A stretch of DNA of 64,000 nucleotides from Labedella populi (GTDB lineage: Bacteria > Actinomycetota > Actinomycetes > Actinomycetales > Microbacteriaceae). Below the pieces are notes generated by a model, which made no database searches, was not told the origin of the DNA, and worked only from the letters and a program-made list of their open reading frames with translations. Shown piece by piece: positions 27,552-35,173 of this stretch (within the stretch, counting starts at the first letter, position 1; the number at the start of each line of letters is the position of its first letter). Made by a program: the position numbers and the translations under genes. The stretch is from contig NZ_RZNC01000007.1 of assembly GCF_004078655.1 (NCBI RefSeq), positions 1-64,000 of the forward strand, read 5' to 3'.

Positions 27552-27570
27552 TTCTTACATCCGTAAGAAA
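27545..27570. promoter_or_regulatory. Operator with three alternating half-sites (TetR autoregulation)
   Basis: GTAAG (27545-27549), CTTAC (27554-27558) and GTAAG (27563-27567), each 4 bases apart. The last two form an 8-base perfect inverted repeat, TTTCTTAC and GTAAGAAA, around ATCC. It overlaps the -10 and predicted start site of the adjacent tetR gene, so it is the expected repressor site. Confidence 0.65.
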
Positions 27571-27578
27571 GAAGCGCC

Positions 27579-28214
27579 ATGACCCTCCCCGACCCGCGCC
27601 TCGCTCGCACGCGGCACGCGCTGATCGCCGCCGCGACGGCCGCGCTCGACGACCGCGGCACCGAGTTCATCAACATCACCGACCTCGTCGCGACCGCGGG
27701 AGTGAGCCGGCCGTCGTTCTACCAGCACTTCGGCGATCTCCCGACGCTCGTGCACGCCGCCGCCCTCGCGCGTGTCCGCGAGGCCTTCGAGAGCATCGCG
27801 ACACCCGACAACATCGGCGAGTCCTGGACATCCTTCACACAGCGCACGGTGCGCGAACTCATCGCGCACTTCGCGGAGCACTCGGACTTCTACCTCCGCG
27901 CCGTCCAGGGCCCGGCCGGCCAGATCTTCGCAGCAAGCGTCATCCGCTTCCTCTCGGAGCGCCTCGAGACCGTTTCGCCTCTCGCTCCCGTCATCTCGGA
28001 CTCCCTCCTCCCCCACGAGCTCGCCGACTTCCTCGCGGCCGGCGTCTTCTGGACCATCACGTCCTGGCTCGGGACCGACCCGTCAGACCGGGCGAGCGTC
28101 GACGAGATGACCCGTCGCGTCGGCGTGCTGCTCCTGTCGTCGACGGGCTCGTCGCCCGAGGACGTCGACGCCGCCCTCCGCACCTCCACGATGCCAGGGG
28201 CGACGAGCCGATGA
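27579..28214 (+). CDS. TetR/AcrR family transcriptional regulator
   Basis: 211 residues. The N-terminal helix-turn-helix is at ~22-55, with ITDLVATAGVSRPSFYQHFGD the recognition region; the C-terminal ~150 residues are a ligand-binding domain. The gene overlaps the YhgE/Pip gene in ATGA, so it most likely represses that transporter-like gene and itself through the palindromic operator over the promoter. A ligand cannot be predicted. Confidence 0.93.
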   Translation: MTLPDPRLARTRHALIAAATAALDDRGTEFINITDLVATAGVSRPSFYQHFGDLPTLVHAAALARVREAFESIATPDNIGESWTSFTQRTVRELIAHFAEHSDFYLRAVQGPAGQIFAASVIRFLSERLETVSPLAPVISDSLLPHELADFLAAGVFWTITSWLGTDPSDRASVDEMTRRVGVLLLSSTGSSPEDVDAALRTSTMPGATSR

Positions 28215-30415
28215 CCGCACCCACCACCTCCCCCACTCTCCGCGAGCGTCTCCTCCCCTCACGACGTACACTCGTCGTTCTCTTCGGCGTCGCGATCATC
28301 CCGCTCATCTACGCGGGATCGCTCATCTGGTCGAACGAGGACCCGACCCACCACCTCGACGCGGTGCCGGCGGCGATCGTCGACCTCGACCGCGGGGCGA
28401 CACCGAACACCGATGCCGCCGAGCCCGTCGATCTCGGGCGCGAACTCACCGACGAGTTGCTCGCGAGTCGGGAATCGACGAACTTCGACTGGATCGAGGA
28501 GGCCCCTGACGCAGCCGCCTCCGACCTCGCCTCCGGGGAGGTCCTCGTCGTACTCACGGTCCCCGAGGACTTCTCCGCCGCGGCGGTCTCCCCTGCGGAC
28601 GACGATGCGGACGCGGCTCGAGCCGCGACCCTCTCGATCGAGACGAACGACGGCGCGAACGTCATCGTCGGCTCGGTCGCGAAGAGCGTCGGCACGGCCG
28701 TGACGGAGAGCCTGTCGGCGCAGGTTTCCGCCGAGTACCTCGAGAACGTCTACCTCGGCTTCTCCGACATTCACGACGAGGTCGCTGAGGCCGCGGAGGG
28801 GGCGACGGACCTCGCGTCCGGCGCCCACGAAACCGAGAACGGCGCCGACGACCTCGTCGTCGGCCTCGCCGATGTCGCGAGCGGCGCCCTCGACCTGTCG
28901 AGCGGCGCCTCGACCCTCGCCGCCGGAGCCCGCAGCGCCGACGAGGGCGCCGAGCGGTTGAGCGCCGGGCTGCAGGAACTGGACGGTGCGACGGCGGAGC
29001 TACCCGAGAGTGCTGCCGCACTCGACACCGGCTCGGACGCCGTGTCGAGCGGCGCGCACCGTGTGGCCGACGGTGCCGCGGACCTCGACGCCACGGCCGC
29101 GGTCGCGGCATCGAGTGCTCAGTCGATCGCCGACGGCGCGGCGCAGCTCTCGAACGGCATGACCCGGCTCGCGGGAGGTACGGCGTCGCTGTCGTCCGGG
29201 CTCACGGCCCTCGTGGCGGACTACGCGACGATGACGGATGCGCAGCGCCTCGCCGCCCTCGAGGGATTGGCCGCACGGGCCTCGGAGGCCGACACGGTCG
29301 CGGAGGGCCTCGCCGCGTCGTCTGGCGGACTCGCCGCCGGTTCGGCAGCGCTCGTCGGCACGGACGACCACCCGGGACTCGCGGCACTCGCCGAGGGCGC
29401 GTCGACTCTCGCCGCCGGCGCAGCCGAGGTCGACGACGGCGCGACGGACCTCTCCTCGGGGATCGACACACTCGTCGGCACGCTCGACTCGCTCACGACG
29501 GCGATCGCCGAAGCGGCCACCGGGGCCGACGCTCTCGCGGACGGCACCGCCGGGGTCGCTGCGGGCGCCGATGGTCTCGCCGGTGGCGGGTCGGCCCTCG
29601 CCGACGGAGCCTCGAGGGCGTCGCGCGGCGCGCAGCGCCTCGACGACGGCCTCTCGTCGCTCAGCTCCGGATCGGCCGAATTGTCCCGGGGTCTCACGGA
29701 CGGCGTGGACGACATCCCCGATTACTCGACCGAAGACGCCGCACGCCTGAGCGACGTCGCCTCGGCCCCCGTCGAGCTCGACGCCGACCGGGCGAACGAG
29801 GTGCCGGCCTACGGCTGGGGCCTTGCACCGTACTTCATGTCGCTCGCACTCTGGGTGGGGGCGCTCGCCTTCTACCTCATGATGAAGCCGCTCTCCGAAG
29901 CCCTCGTCGTGTCGCAGCGTCCCGCGTGGCTCGTCGCGTTCGGGAGCTTCCTCCCCGGAGCGGCCATGGGGGTCGTCCAGAGCGCACTCATGGTGACGAT
30001 CGTGCACCTCGTCCTCGGGGTCGAGGCGGCCTCCCTCGGCGGCCTCTACGCCGTGGCCGCGCTCGCGAGCGTGACCTTCGTGGCCATGAATCAGGCGCTC
30101 GTCTCGCTCCTCGGAGCCCCCGGACGATTCATCGGACTCATGCTCGTCGTGCTCCAGCTCTCGTCAGCGGGAGGCACGTATCCCGTCCAGACCGCGGCGA
30201 CCTTCTTCCAGGCCCTGCACGGCTGGTTCCCGTTGACCTACGCCGTCGAGTCCTTCCGGTCGCTCATCGCGGGCGGCGACATCGGCATCACGCCGGGACT
30301 CGGTGTCCTGTCGCTGTGGCTCGTCGGGTCGCTCCTCGTCACGGGGGTCGCGGCGGCTCGTGCACGCCGGACGACCCTGGGCGCTCCGAGGGCGTCGACC
30401 GCCGCGCTCGCCTGA
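28211..30415 (+). CDS. YhgE/Pip family membrane protein
   Basis: 734 residues. One membrane helix near 17-38 is followed by a large outside domain (~40-530) whose second half consists of repeated GA-x-x-L-x-x-G units, a right-handed coil-like region, and then about five C-terminal helices (~535-715) resembling ABC-2 permeases. The lactococcal Pip homologue is a phage receptor; others belong to ABC-2-like or type VII-linked export, and TetR-linked copies are often stress or drug induced. No ATPase gene accompanies it. Translationally coupled to tetR and ending 5 bases before the convergent AraC gene. Confidence 0.9.
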   Translation: MTAPTTSPTLRERLLPSRRTLVVLFGVAIIPLIYAGSLIWSNEDPTHHLDAVPAAIVDLDRGATPNTDAAEPVDLGRELTDELLASRESTNFDWIEEAPDAAASDLASGEVLVVLTVPEDFSAAAVSPADDDADAARAATLSIETNDGANVIVGSVAKSVGTAVTESLSAQVSAEYLENVYLGFSDIHDEVAEAAEGATDLASGAHETENGADDLVVGLADVASGALDLSSGASTLAAGARSADEGAERLSAGLQELDGATAELPESAAALDTGSDAVSSGAHRVADGAADLDATAAVAASSAQSIADGAAQLSNGMTRLAGGTASLSSGLTALVADYATMTDAQRLAALEGLAARASEADTVAEGLAASSGGLAAGSAALVGTDDHPGLAALAEGASTLAAGAAEVDDGATDLSSGIDTLVGTLDSLTTAIAEAATGADALADGTAGVAAGADGLAGGGSALADGASRASRGAQRLDDGLSSLSSGSAELSRGLTDGVDDIPDYSTEDAARLSDVASAPVELDADRANEVPAYGWGLAPYFMSLALWVGALAFYLMMKPLSEALVVSQRPAWLVAFGSFLPGAAMGVVQSALMVTIVHLVLGVEAASLGGLYAVAALASVTFVAMNQALVSLLGAPGRFIGLMLVVLQLSSAGGTYPVQTAATFFQALHGWFPLTYAVESFRSLIAGGDIGITPGLGVLSLWLVGSLLVTGVAAARARRTTLGAPRASTAALA

Positions 30416-30420
30416 CGCCG

Positions 30421-31371
30421 TCAGCTTCGGATCGTCACGCGGGGGTACTCACCGAAACGTGCCTGGTACGCCTGGGAGAAGCGCGACAGATGCGCGAACC
30501 CCCACCGCCTCGCGATGTCCGCGACGGTCGACTCGGCCGGGTCGGATGCGATGAGCTCGAGCCGGACGGCGTCGAGACGGCGATCCCGGAGATACCCGAG
30601 CGGCGTCGTCCCGACGTGTCGCCGGAAGACGTGTTGAACCGAACGCACCGAGAGCCGCGCCGCCTCGGCGACGTCGGGGAGGGTCACGTGCTCGGCGACG
30701 TGCTCGTCGAGGTAGGCGACGGCTCGCCGCACCCCTGCTCCGGCCGGCACGGCCCGCTCGTCCGCCCAGGCTGCGCCCGGCGCGATCTCGAAACTCGAGA
30801 GCATGACCCGCACCATGGTGTCGAACAATCGATCCCGCACGAGCGGCGAGTCGAACGCGGCCTCATCGGCGGCGGCCGCAAGTACCCGATCCGACACGAT
30901 GCGCCAGCTCCGCGCCGCCGCGGGTGTCAGGGGCGCCGTGCGCCCCGGTCGCGGGAGGAGGGACGGCAGCTTCTCGCGCTCGACGTAACGGCGGGCGGCA
31001 GCGAAGAACGCCTCGAGATCCAGCGCGACGAGTTGCACGTGGGCGTCCTGGAACAGGATCCTCGATTCGCCCGGGGGCCGCAGGTACGGCTGCGCCGTGT
31101 CGACGGTCTCGCGGTCGTAGGAGACGTCGAATCGGCCGGACCGCACTCCCCCGACCGCGATGCCCTCCGGCATGGTCCCCGTCCCGCTCGCCGTCCCCTC
31201 GATCGTGAGCGAGTAGGCGGTCAGTCGGGCGTCACCCGTGACGGCGTGCCGGAAGAGGAAAGGCCTGTCGTCCGCGGCTGTGAACGAGATGCCCGGGAAA
31301 GCCGCGCGCATCACCTCGCTCGCGAGCTCACGATCGCTCGTGGCGACATCTCTCCGTTGAACCGCCGACAT
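30421..31371 (-). CDS. AraC family transcriptional regulator
   Basis: 316 residues. The N-terminal ~200 residues are an AraC-type sensing domain like that of AraC-binding-like regulators (containing SRILFQDAHVQLVALD near 105-120); residues ~215-316 hold the double helix-turn-helix, including LPDVAEAARLSVRSVQHVFRR and the second helix pair with FAHLSRFSQAYQARFGEYP. TAAAGT lies 6 bases before the ATG, so the mRNA may be leaderless. Its target is unclear: neighbours are the YhgE/Pip gene and a divergent DUF7882 gene. Confidence 0.92.
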   Translation of the reverse strand: MSAVQRRDVATSDRELASEVMRAAFPGISFTAADDRPFLFRHAVTGDARLTAYSLTIEGTASGTGTMPEGIAVGGVRSGRFDVSYDRETVDTAQPYLRPPGESRILFQDAHVQLVALDLEAFFAAARRYVEREKLPSLLPRPGRTAPLTPAAARSWRIVSDRVLAAAADEAAFDSPLVRDRLFDTMVRVMLSSFEIAPGAAWADERAVPAGAGVRRAVAYLDEHVAEHVTLPDVAEAARLSVRSVQHVFRRHVGTTPLGYLRDRRLDAVRLELIASDPAESTVADIARRWGFAHLSRFSQAYQARFGEYPRVTIRS

Positions 31372-31377
31372 GCTCTT

Positions 31378-31383
31378 ACTTTA
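31378..31383 (-). promoter_or_regulatory. -10 hexamer TAAAGT of the araC-type gene, leaderless
   Basis: TAAAGT on the minus strand, then 6 bases, then the ATG at 31371; no ribosome binding site. Confidence 0.5.
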
Positions 31384-31506
31384 GGCGCTCGCGACCCCGG
31401 CCCGCCCCGTTGGACGCGCCGAAGTCATCCCCAGTCTTCGCGGCGATCTCCCACCCGCTCTTGCGCATTATGGATATGCTCGGCCGGAGACCGCGGAAGG
31501 GAAGAC

Positions 31507-31836
31507 ATGGGTTCGGTCATCTACAACGACTCGGTGCTGCGCCTCGACGACGCGACCCTCGCACACCTGCAGTATGCGATCATTCAGCGGTACCGGCGTG
31601 GCGAGTCGTTCCTCCTCACCTGGACGATCGACGGCTCGATCGATGGGCGCGAACGCTCGCTCTGGCTCAGTCCGAACGCCCCGCTCAGTTTCGAATTCGA
31701 CGAGCCGGGAGACGTGCCCTTGGAACTGGCCTGGGTCGAGGCCCTCAACGACACCGCCGACGCGACCGGCGGGCTCCGGATCATCGACCGGTACGGGCGT
31801 CCCATCCCCGTCGACCTCGTCGAACGCGCTGCCTGA
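31507..31836 (+). CDS. DUF7882-type small protein (often misnamed ATP-dependent DNA ligase)
   Basis: 109 residues. It begins with a short strand, then LAHLQYAIIQRYRRGESFLLTW (~20-41) and SLWLSPNAPLSFEF (~53-66), the pattern of a small family frequent in Microbacteriaceae that databases sometimes label as a DNA ligase. It has none of the ligase motifs and is far too short, so that label should not be used. GGAAGGGA stands in front of the ATG. Function unknown; probably soluble. Confidence 0.75.
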   Translation: MGSVIYNDSVLRLDDATLAHLQYAIIQRYRRGESFLLTWTIDGSIDGRERSLWLSPNAPLSFEFDEPGDVPLELAWVEALNDTADATGGLRIIDRYGRPIPVDLVERAA

Positions 31837-31896
31837 TCGTCGCCGAGCGACACCAGGGGCCTCGCCGCCGTCGGTGCTACGGCGCATGATGGGAGC

Positions 31897-32760
31897 ATGC
31901 CCGAGCTTCCCGAAGTCCACGCGCTCGCCCAGGGTCTCGACGCGCGGTTGCGCGGACGGACAATCGATCGGTTCGACGTGTTCGCGATCGCAGCACTCAA
32001 GACCGTCGACCCGCCGGTCACTGCTCTGAGCGGTGCGACCGTGCTCGGTGTCTCTCGGCACGGGAAGTTCCTCGACCTCTCCGTCGGAGACGTGCACCTC
32101 GTGATCCACCTCGCCCGGGGCGGCTGGATGCGCTGGCGCGACGAGACGCCGCAGCGCTCCACGACCCGGCCGGGGAAGGGTCCACTCGCCGCTCGACTCG
32201 TGCTCGCGGGGGGCGGCGCCGTCGACATCACCGAGGCCGGCACGACGAAGCGCCTCGCACTGTCGGTCGTCCGTGACCCGCTCGATGTCCCCGGCATCGC
32301 CCGTCTCGGCCCCGACCCGCTCGACGACGCCTTCACCGAGGAGGTCTTCGCGGACATCCTGGCCCACTCCGGCAGATCCCAGATCAAGGGCCTGCTGCGC
32401 GACCAGGCGGTCATCGCAGGGATCGGCAACGCCTACTCCGACGAGATCCTGCACGTGGCGAAGATGTCTCCGTTCGCCCCGGCGTCGATGAAGCCGGACG
32501 ACGTCTCGCGACTCTACGGCGCCTTGCGCGACACGCTGCGCGACGCCGTCGAGCGCTCCGACGGACTCGACGCCACGGAACTCAAGCGGGAGAAGCGGTC
32601 GGGACTGCGCGTGCACGGACGGACGGGAGAAGCCTGCCCCGTATGCGGCGACACCGTCCGTCAGGTGATCTTCTCCGACTCGACACTCCAGTACTGTCCG
32701 ACGTGCCAGACCCACGGCAAGCCGCTCGCCGACCGCGTCCTCTCCCGGCTCCTCAAGTAG
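31897..32760 (+). CDS. Fpg/Nei family DNA glycosylase
   Basis: 287-residue base-excision repair enzyme for oxidised bases. The catalytic N-terminus is PELPEV immediately after Met1. The H2TH region contains VIAGIGNAYSDEILHVAK (~171-188), and the C-terminal zinc finger has Cys247, Cys250, Cys267 and Cys270. The sequence does not decide between Fpg (8-oxoguanine) and Nei (oxidised pyrimidine) activity. GGGAG precedes the ATG. It lies beside a uracil-DNA glycosylase family gene on the other strand. Confidence 0.92.
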   Translation: MPELPEVHALAQGLDARLRGRTIDRFDVFAIAALKTVDPPVTALSGATVLGVSRHGKFLDLSVGDVHLVIHLARGGWMRWRDETPQRSTTRPGKGPLAARLVLAGGGAVDITEAGTTKRLALSVVRDPLDVPGIARLGPDPLDDAFTEEVFADILAHSGRSQIKGLLRDQAVIAGIGNAYSDEILHVAKMSPFAPASMKPDDVSRLYGALRDTLRDAVERSDGLDATELKREKRSGLRVHGRTGEACPVCGDTVRQVIFSDSTLQYCPTCQTHGKPLADRVLSRLLK

Positions 32761-32764
32761 CGGC

Positions 32765-33397
32765 TCACCCGTCGCCGCTCTCGGGCGCCGTCACGCTCGC
32801 CGCCGTCGCTCCGCCCCCGCCGATCGCCTCTGCCACGAGGGCACGGAGCATCGGGATCGTCTCGGCGTCGAACCAGTCGTTGCGCATCTGCCAGCCGAGC
32901 GTGAGCGGCGATGGATGCACGACCGGGAAGAGCGGCAGATACTCGGGAGCACGCCGAACGGTCTCGGTGAGCGTCCGGGCCCGACGTCGACCGAGGTAGT
33001 GCCGCTGGGCGTACGATCCGACGAGGACCGTGAGACGCACGCCGGTCAGGACATCGAGGATCCGCGGGTGCCAGAGCGGCGCGACGTCACGGCGGGGCGG
33101 CAGATCTCCGCTCGCTGGGGCCTTGCCCGGGTAGTAGAAGTCCATGGGGACGATCGCGAAGCGCTCCGTGTCGTAGAACTCCGCATCGGTGACCCCGAGC
33201 CACGACCGCAGGCGCACGCCGCTCGGGTCGTCCCACGGGATGCCACTCGCCTGCGCGCGTCGACCCGGCGCCTGACCGATGAGGAGCACACGCGACCGTG
33301 CCGAACCCACGACGAGAGGTTGCCAGCCCTGCCGAGTGGCCCACGCGTTCGACGGGTGCGCGGCGATCTCCGCGCGGAGGTCGAGGAGCGTTGTCAC
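32765..33397 (-). CDS. Uracil-DNA glycosylase family protein
   Basis: 210 residues of the UDG superfamily. Motif 1 is LLIGQAPGRRAQASGIPWDD (~32-51); the C-terminal His motif is HPSPL (~172-176). The FYYPGK segment (~86-91) is typical of this branch, which is more like family 4/UdgX-type proteins than Ung. I set the start at GTG 33397, where homologues begin (TLLDLRAEI), and GACACT lies 6 bases upstream; ATG 33421 is an alternative. Convergent with the Fpg/Nei gene, 4 bases apart. Confidence 0.85.
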   Translation of the reverse strand: MTTLLDLRAEIAAHPSNAWATRQGWQPLVVGSARSRVLLIGQAPGRRAQASGIPWDDPSGVRLRSWLGVTDAEFYDTERFAIVPMDFYYPGKAPASGDLPPRRDVAPLWHPRILDVLTGVRLTVLVGSYAQRHYLGRRRARTLTETVRRAPEYLPLFPVVHPSPLTLGWQMRNDWFDAETIPMLRALVAEAIGGGGATAASVTAPESGDG

Positions 33398-33472
33398 CCG
33401 TCCAGTGTCACACCCCGCCATCACGGCGCGCCGCCGCGGAGACGGCGGACGCATGAGTGCGCAGTACGGGGC

Positions 33473-33775
33473 TATCTGACCGCGGCCGCATCGATGCTCG
33501 AACGCGCCGCGGAGCAGATGGGGGCGCGATGGACCGCCCCGTTGGAAAAGCTCGCCCATCATCTCGTCGCGATCCTGGACGGCATCACGACGACCTGGCT
33601 CGCCGACGGTGCTTCGGAAGCCGCGCGGGCGACCGCCCGCTTCGCCGCCGGAGCCTTCGCAGCGCACGCGGTCGAGGCGGACGACGCGTCAGATGCAACC
33701 GATGCGACAGATGTGGTGCGGCTAGCCGCCCGTTCGAGACAAGGCACCACGACGAGCGCCGTGGTGTCACCGTAA
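33473..33775 (+). pseudogene. TetR-family regulator remnant (C-terminal part only)
   Basis: An open frame of about 100 codons whose translation (EKLAHHLVAILDGITTTWL and ARATARFAAGAFAAHA) looks like the last helices of a TetR ligand-binding domain. No helix-turn-helix precedes it: the upstream DNA is the beginning of the uracil-DNA glycosylase gene on the other strand, and there is no start codon with a ribosome binding site. The tail after residue 65 is a low-complexity Asp/Ala/Thr stretch. I read it as a 5'-deleted gene. Confidence 0.5.
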
Positions 33776-33802
33776 CCCCGTCAAAGGCTCTCGGTGGGCG
33801 AC

Positions 33803-34609
33803 TCAGGACGCGGGCTTCGACCGCCGCGAGCGCACGTGGCGCACGACGAGCTGGAGGACCACCGCGACCATGAGCACCGAGAAGGCGATGTTCGACCAGA
33901 ACGGGGAGATGGCCGTCGCGGCGACGATGCCGACCGGTGAGGCGATGCACGCGGCGCCTCCCACGAGTGCGGCGATGCGCCAATCCACGTTCTTCCGCCG
34001 TGCGTTGCCAGCGGTCGCCGAGATCGAGCCCGGGACCATCATGAGGAGCGAGGTGCCCTTCGCGACGAGGTCCCCCGCCCCGAAGAACGCGATGAGGACC
34101 GGCACGACGATGATGCCGCCGCCGACCCCCATGAGACCCGAGAGCACTCCGGTGATCCCACCGGTCAGCACGAGAGCGATCCCCGTCCAGACGGTCAGAT
34201 CGATCGCATCGGAACGCTCCGGGACGGTGAACCACAGACTCACGACGACGACGAGGAGGAACGCCACGAAGCCCCAGAACAGCGCCGTCTTCGAGATCCG
34301 CGCGAGCAGGAAGGTGCCGAGTTGCGCTCCTGCGATGATTCCGACGGCGAGGAGCGCTCCGGAGAACCAGTCGACCTGGCCCGAGATCGCGTAGCCGACG
34401 GCTCCGACGACCGCGGTCGGCAGGATCGCGGCGACGGAGCTCCCGGCGGCGAGTCGCTGATCGACCCCGAGGAGCAGGAGGGCCGGGACGACGACGATTC
34501 CGCCGCCCACCCCGAACAGCCCCGAGAGGAAACCCGCGGCGACCCCGAGGGCGATGAGCGCCCCCGCGCCCGCTCGCGCACGCTCCACTGTCCGACCGTC
34601 TGATGCCAT
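33803..34609 (-). CDS. TauE/SafE family sulfite/organosulfur exporter
   Basis: 268 residues with eight predicted membrane helices and two internally repeated signatures, FGVGGGIVVVPALLLLG (~28-44) and MGVGGGIIVVPVLIAF (~165-180), which define the family. Members export sulfite, sulfoacetate or other anions. Physical separation from the molybdoenzymes argues against a fixed partnership, although both could handle sulfite. The start at 34609 has GGGGGAG 8 bases upstream; a promoter with TTGACG and CACAGT spaced by 17 lies further up. Confidence 0.9.
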   Translation of the reverse strand: MASDGRTVERARAGAGALIALGVAAGFLSGLFGVGGGIVVVPALLLLGVDQRLAAGSSVAAILPTAVVGAVGYAISGQVDWFSGALLAVGIIAGAQLGTFLLARISKTALFWGFVAFLLVVVVSLWFTVPERSDAIDLTVWTGIALVLTGGITGVLSGLMGVGGGIIVVPVLIAFFGAGDLVAKGTSLLMMVPGSISATAGNARRKNVDWRIAALVGGAACIASPVGIVAATAISPFWSNIAFSVLMVAVVLQLVVRHVRSRRSKPAS

Positions 34610-34637
34610 CGCTTCGCTCCCCCTGAGGTCCCGTGCA

Positions 34638-34666
34638 ACTGTGGCATTCAGACGCGACCTCGTCAA
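34638..34666 (-). promoter_or_regulatory. Promoter of the TauE/SafE gene
   Basis: On the minus strand, -35 TTGACG (34666-34661) and -10 CACAGT (34643-34638) with a 17-base spacer; the leader is about 20 bases with a good Shine-Dalgarno. Confidence 0.5.
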
Positions 34667-34768
34667 AAGGGGGACGCTCGGAGTGGGCGTCAGGTGCGAC
34701 GGCGGACGGGCCGCACGGCGCGGCGGTCGGGCAGCACTGACGTCCGTTCCGCTCAGCGCCGGGTTCGC

Positions 34769-34774
34769 TAGGGT
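34769..34774 (+). promoter_or_regulatory. -10 hexamer TAGGGT of the DUF1653 gene, leaderless
   Basis: TAGGGT is followed by 7 bases and the GTG start at 34782. The same hexamer drives moaA. Confidence 0.45.
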
Positions 34775-34781
34775 GGCCGAT

Positions 34782-35048
34782 GTGACTGCGAACGATCTCG
34801 ACGACGAGCCCATCACCGGGGCCGTGAGCGCGGGGCCCGTCAGCGTCTCCCCCGGTATCTATGAGCACTTCAGGGGCCAGCGATACGAGGTGTACGGTGT
34901 CGGCACGCACACGGAGACCGGCGAGGCGCTCGTGTTCTACCGCACCCTCTACGACGACTACTCGTTCTGGGTGCGCCCGGTCGCGATGTTCGTCGAGCAC
35001 GTCGACCGCAGCGGCTACAGCGGGCCGCGCTTCCGCCGCGTCGCCTGA
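34782..35048 (+). CDS. DUF1653 domain protein
   Basis: 88 residues. The DUF1653 core starts at GIYEHFRGQRYEVYGVGTHTETGEALVFYR (about residues 27-56) and ends with the typical FVEHV. It is a small beta-rich domain of unknown function, widespread in bacteria, sometimes as a stand-alone protein. The GTG start is preferred because TAGGGT lies 7 bases upstream; the longer open frame to 34554 runs through the divergent TauE promoter and is not credible. Confidence 0.8.
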   Translation: MTANDLDDEPITGAVSAGPVSVSPGIYEHFRGQRYEVYGVGTHTETGEALVFYRTLYDDYSFWVRPVAMFVEHVDRSGYSGPRFRRVA

Positions 35049-35082
35049 TCCCTCGTGACGGGTGCGAGCGCGGCAGTTTGGA

Positions 35083-35116
35083 CACGAGGGCGCAAGGTGC
35101 ACGTGTAGCCCTCGTG
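35083..35116. terminator. Hairpin downstream of the DUF1653 gene
   Basis: CACGAGGGC (35083-35091) and GCCCTCGTG (35108-35116) form a perfect 9-bp stem with a 16-base loop. A third copy CCCTCGTG at 35050-35057 could pair alternatively. It lies between the convergent DUF1653 gene and the ten-gene operon. Confidence 0.5.
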
Positions 35117-35131
35117 CGGGTGTAGCTCTCT

Positions 35132-35173
35132 GGGGGGCGGGGGCGGGGAGGGATCAGGGTGGGGGGTCAGGGG
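35132..35173 (+). other. G-rich tract with quadruplex-forming pattern
   Basis: Seven runs of 3-6 G separated by 1-5 bases, beginning with three runs split by single C residues. It immediately follows the hairpin and reaches into the last codons of the M20 gene (on the opposite strand). Confidence 0.5.

Noticed and set aside
31507-31836. ATP-dependent DNA ligase, a name often given to this family.
   Set aside because: 109 residues without the KxDG ligase motif or any nucleotidyltransferase motif.
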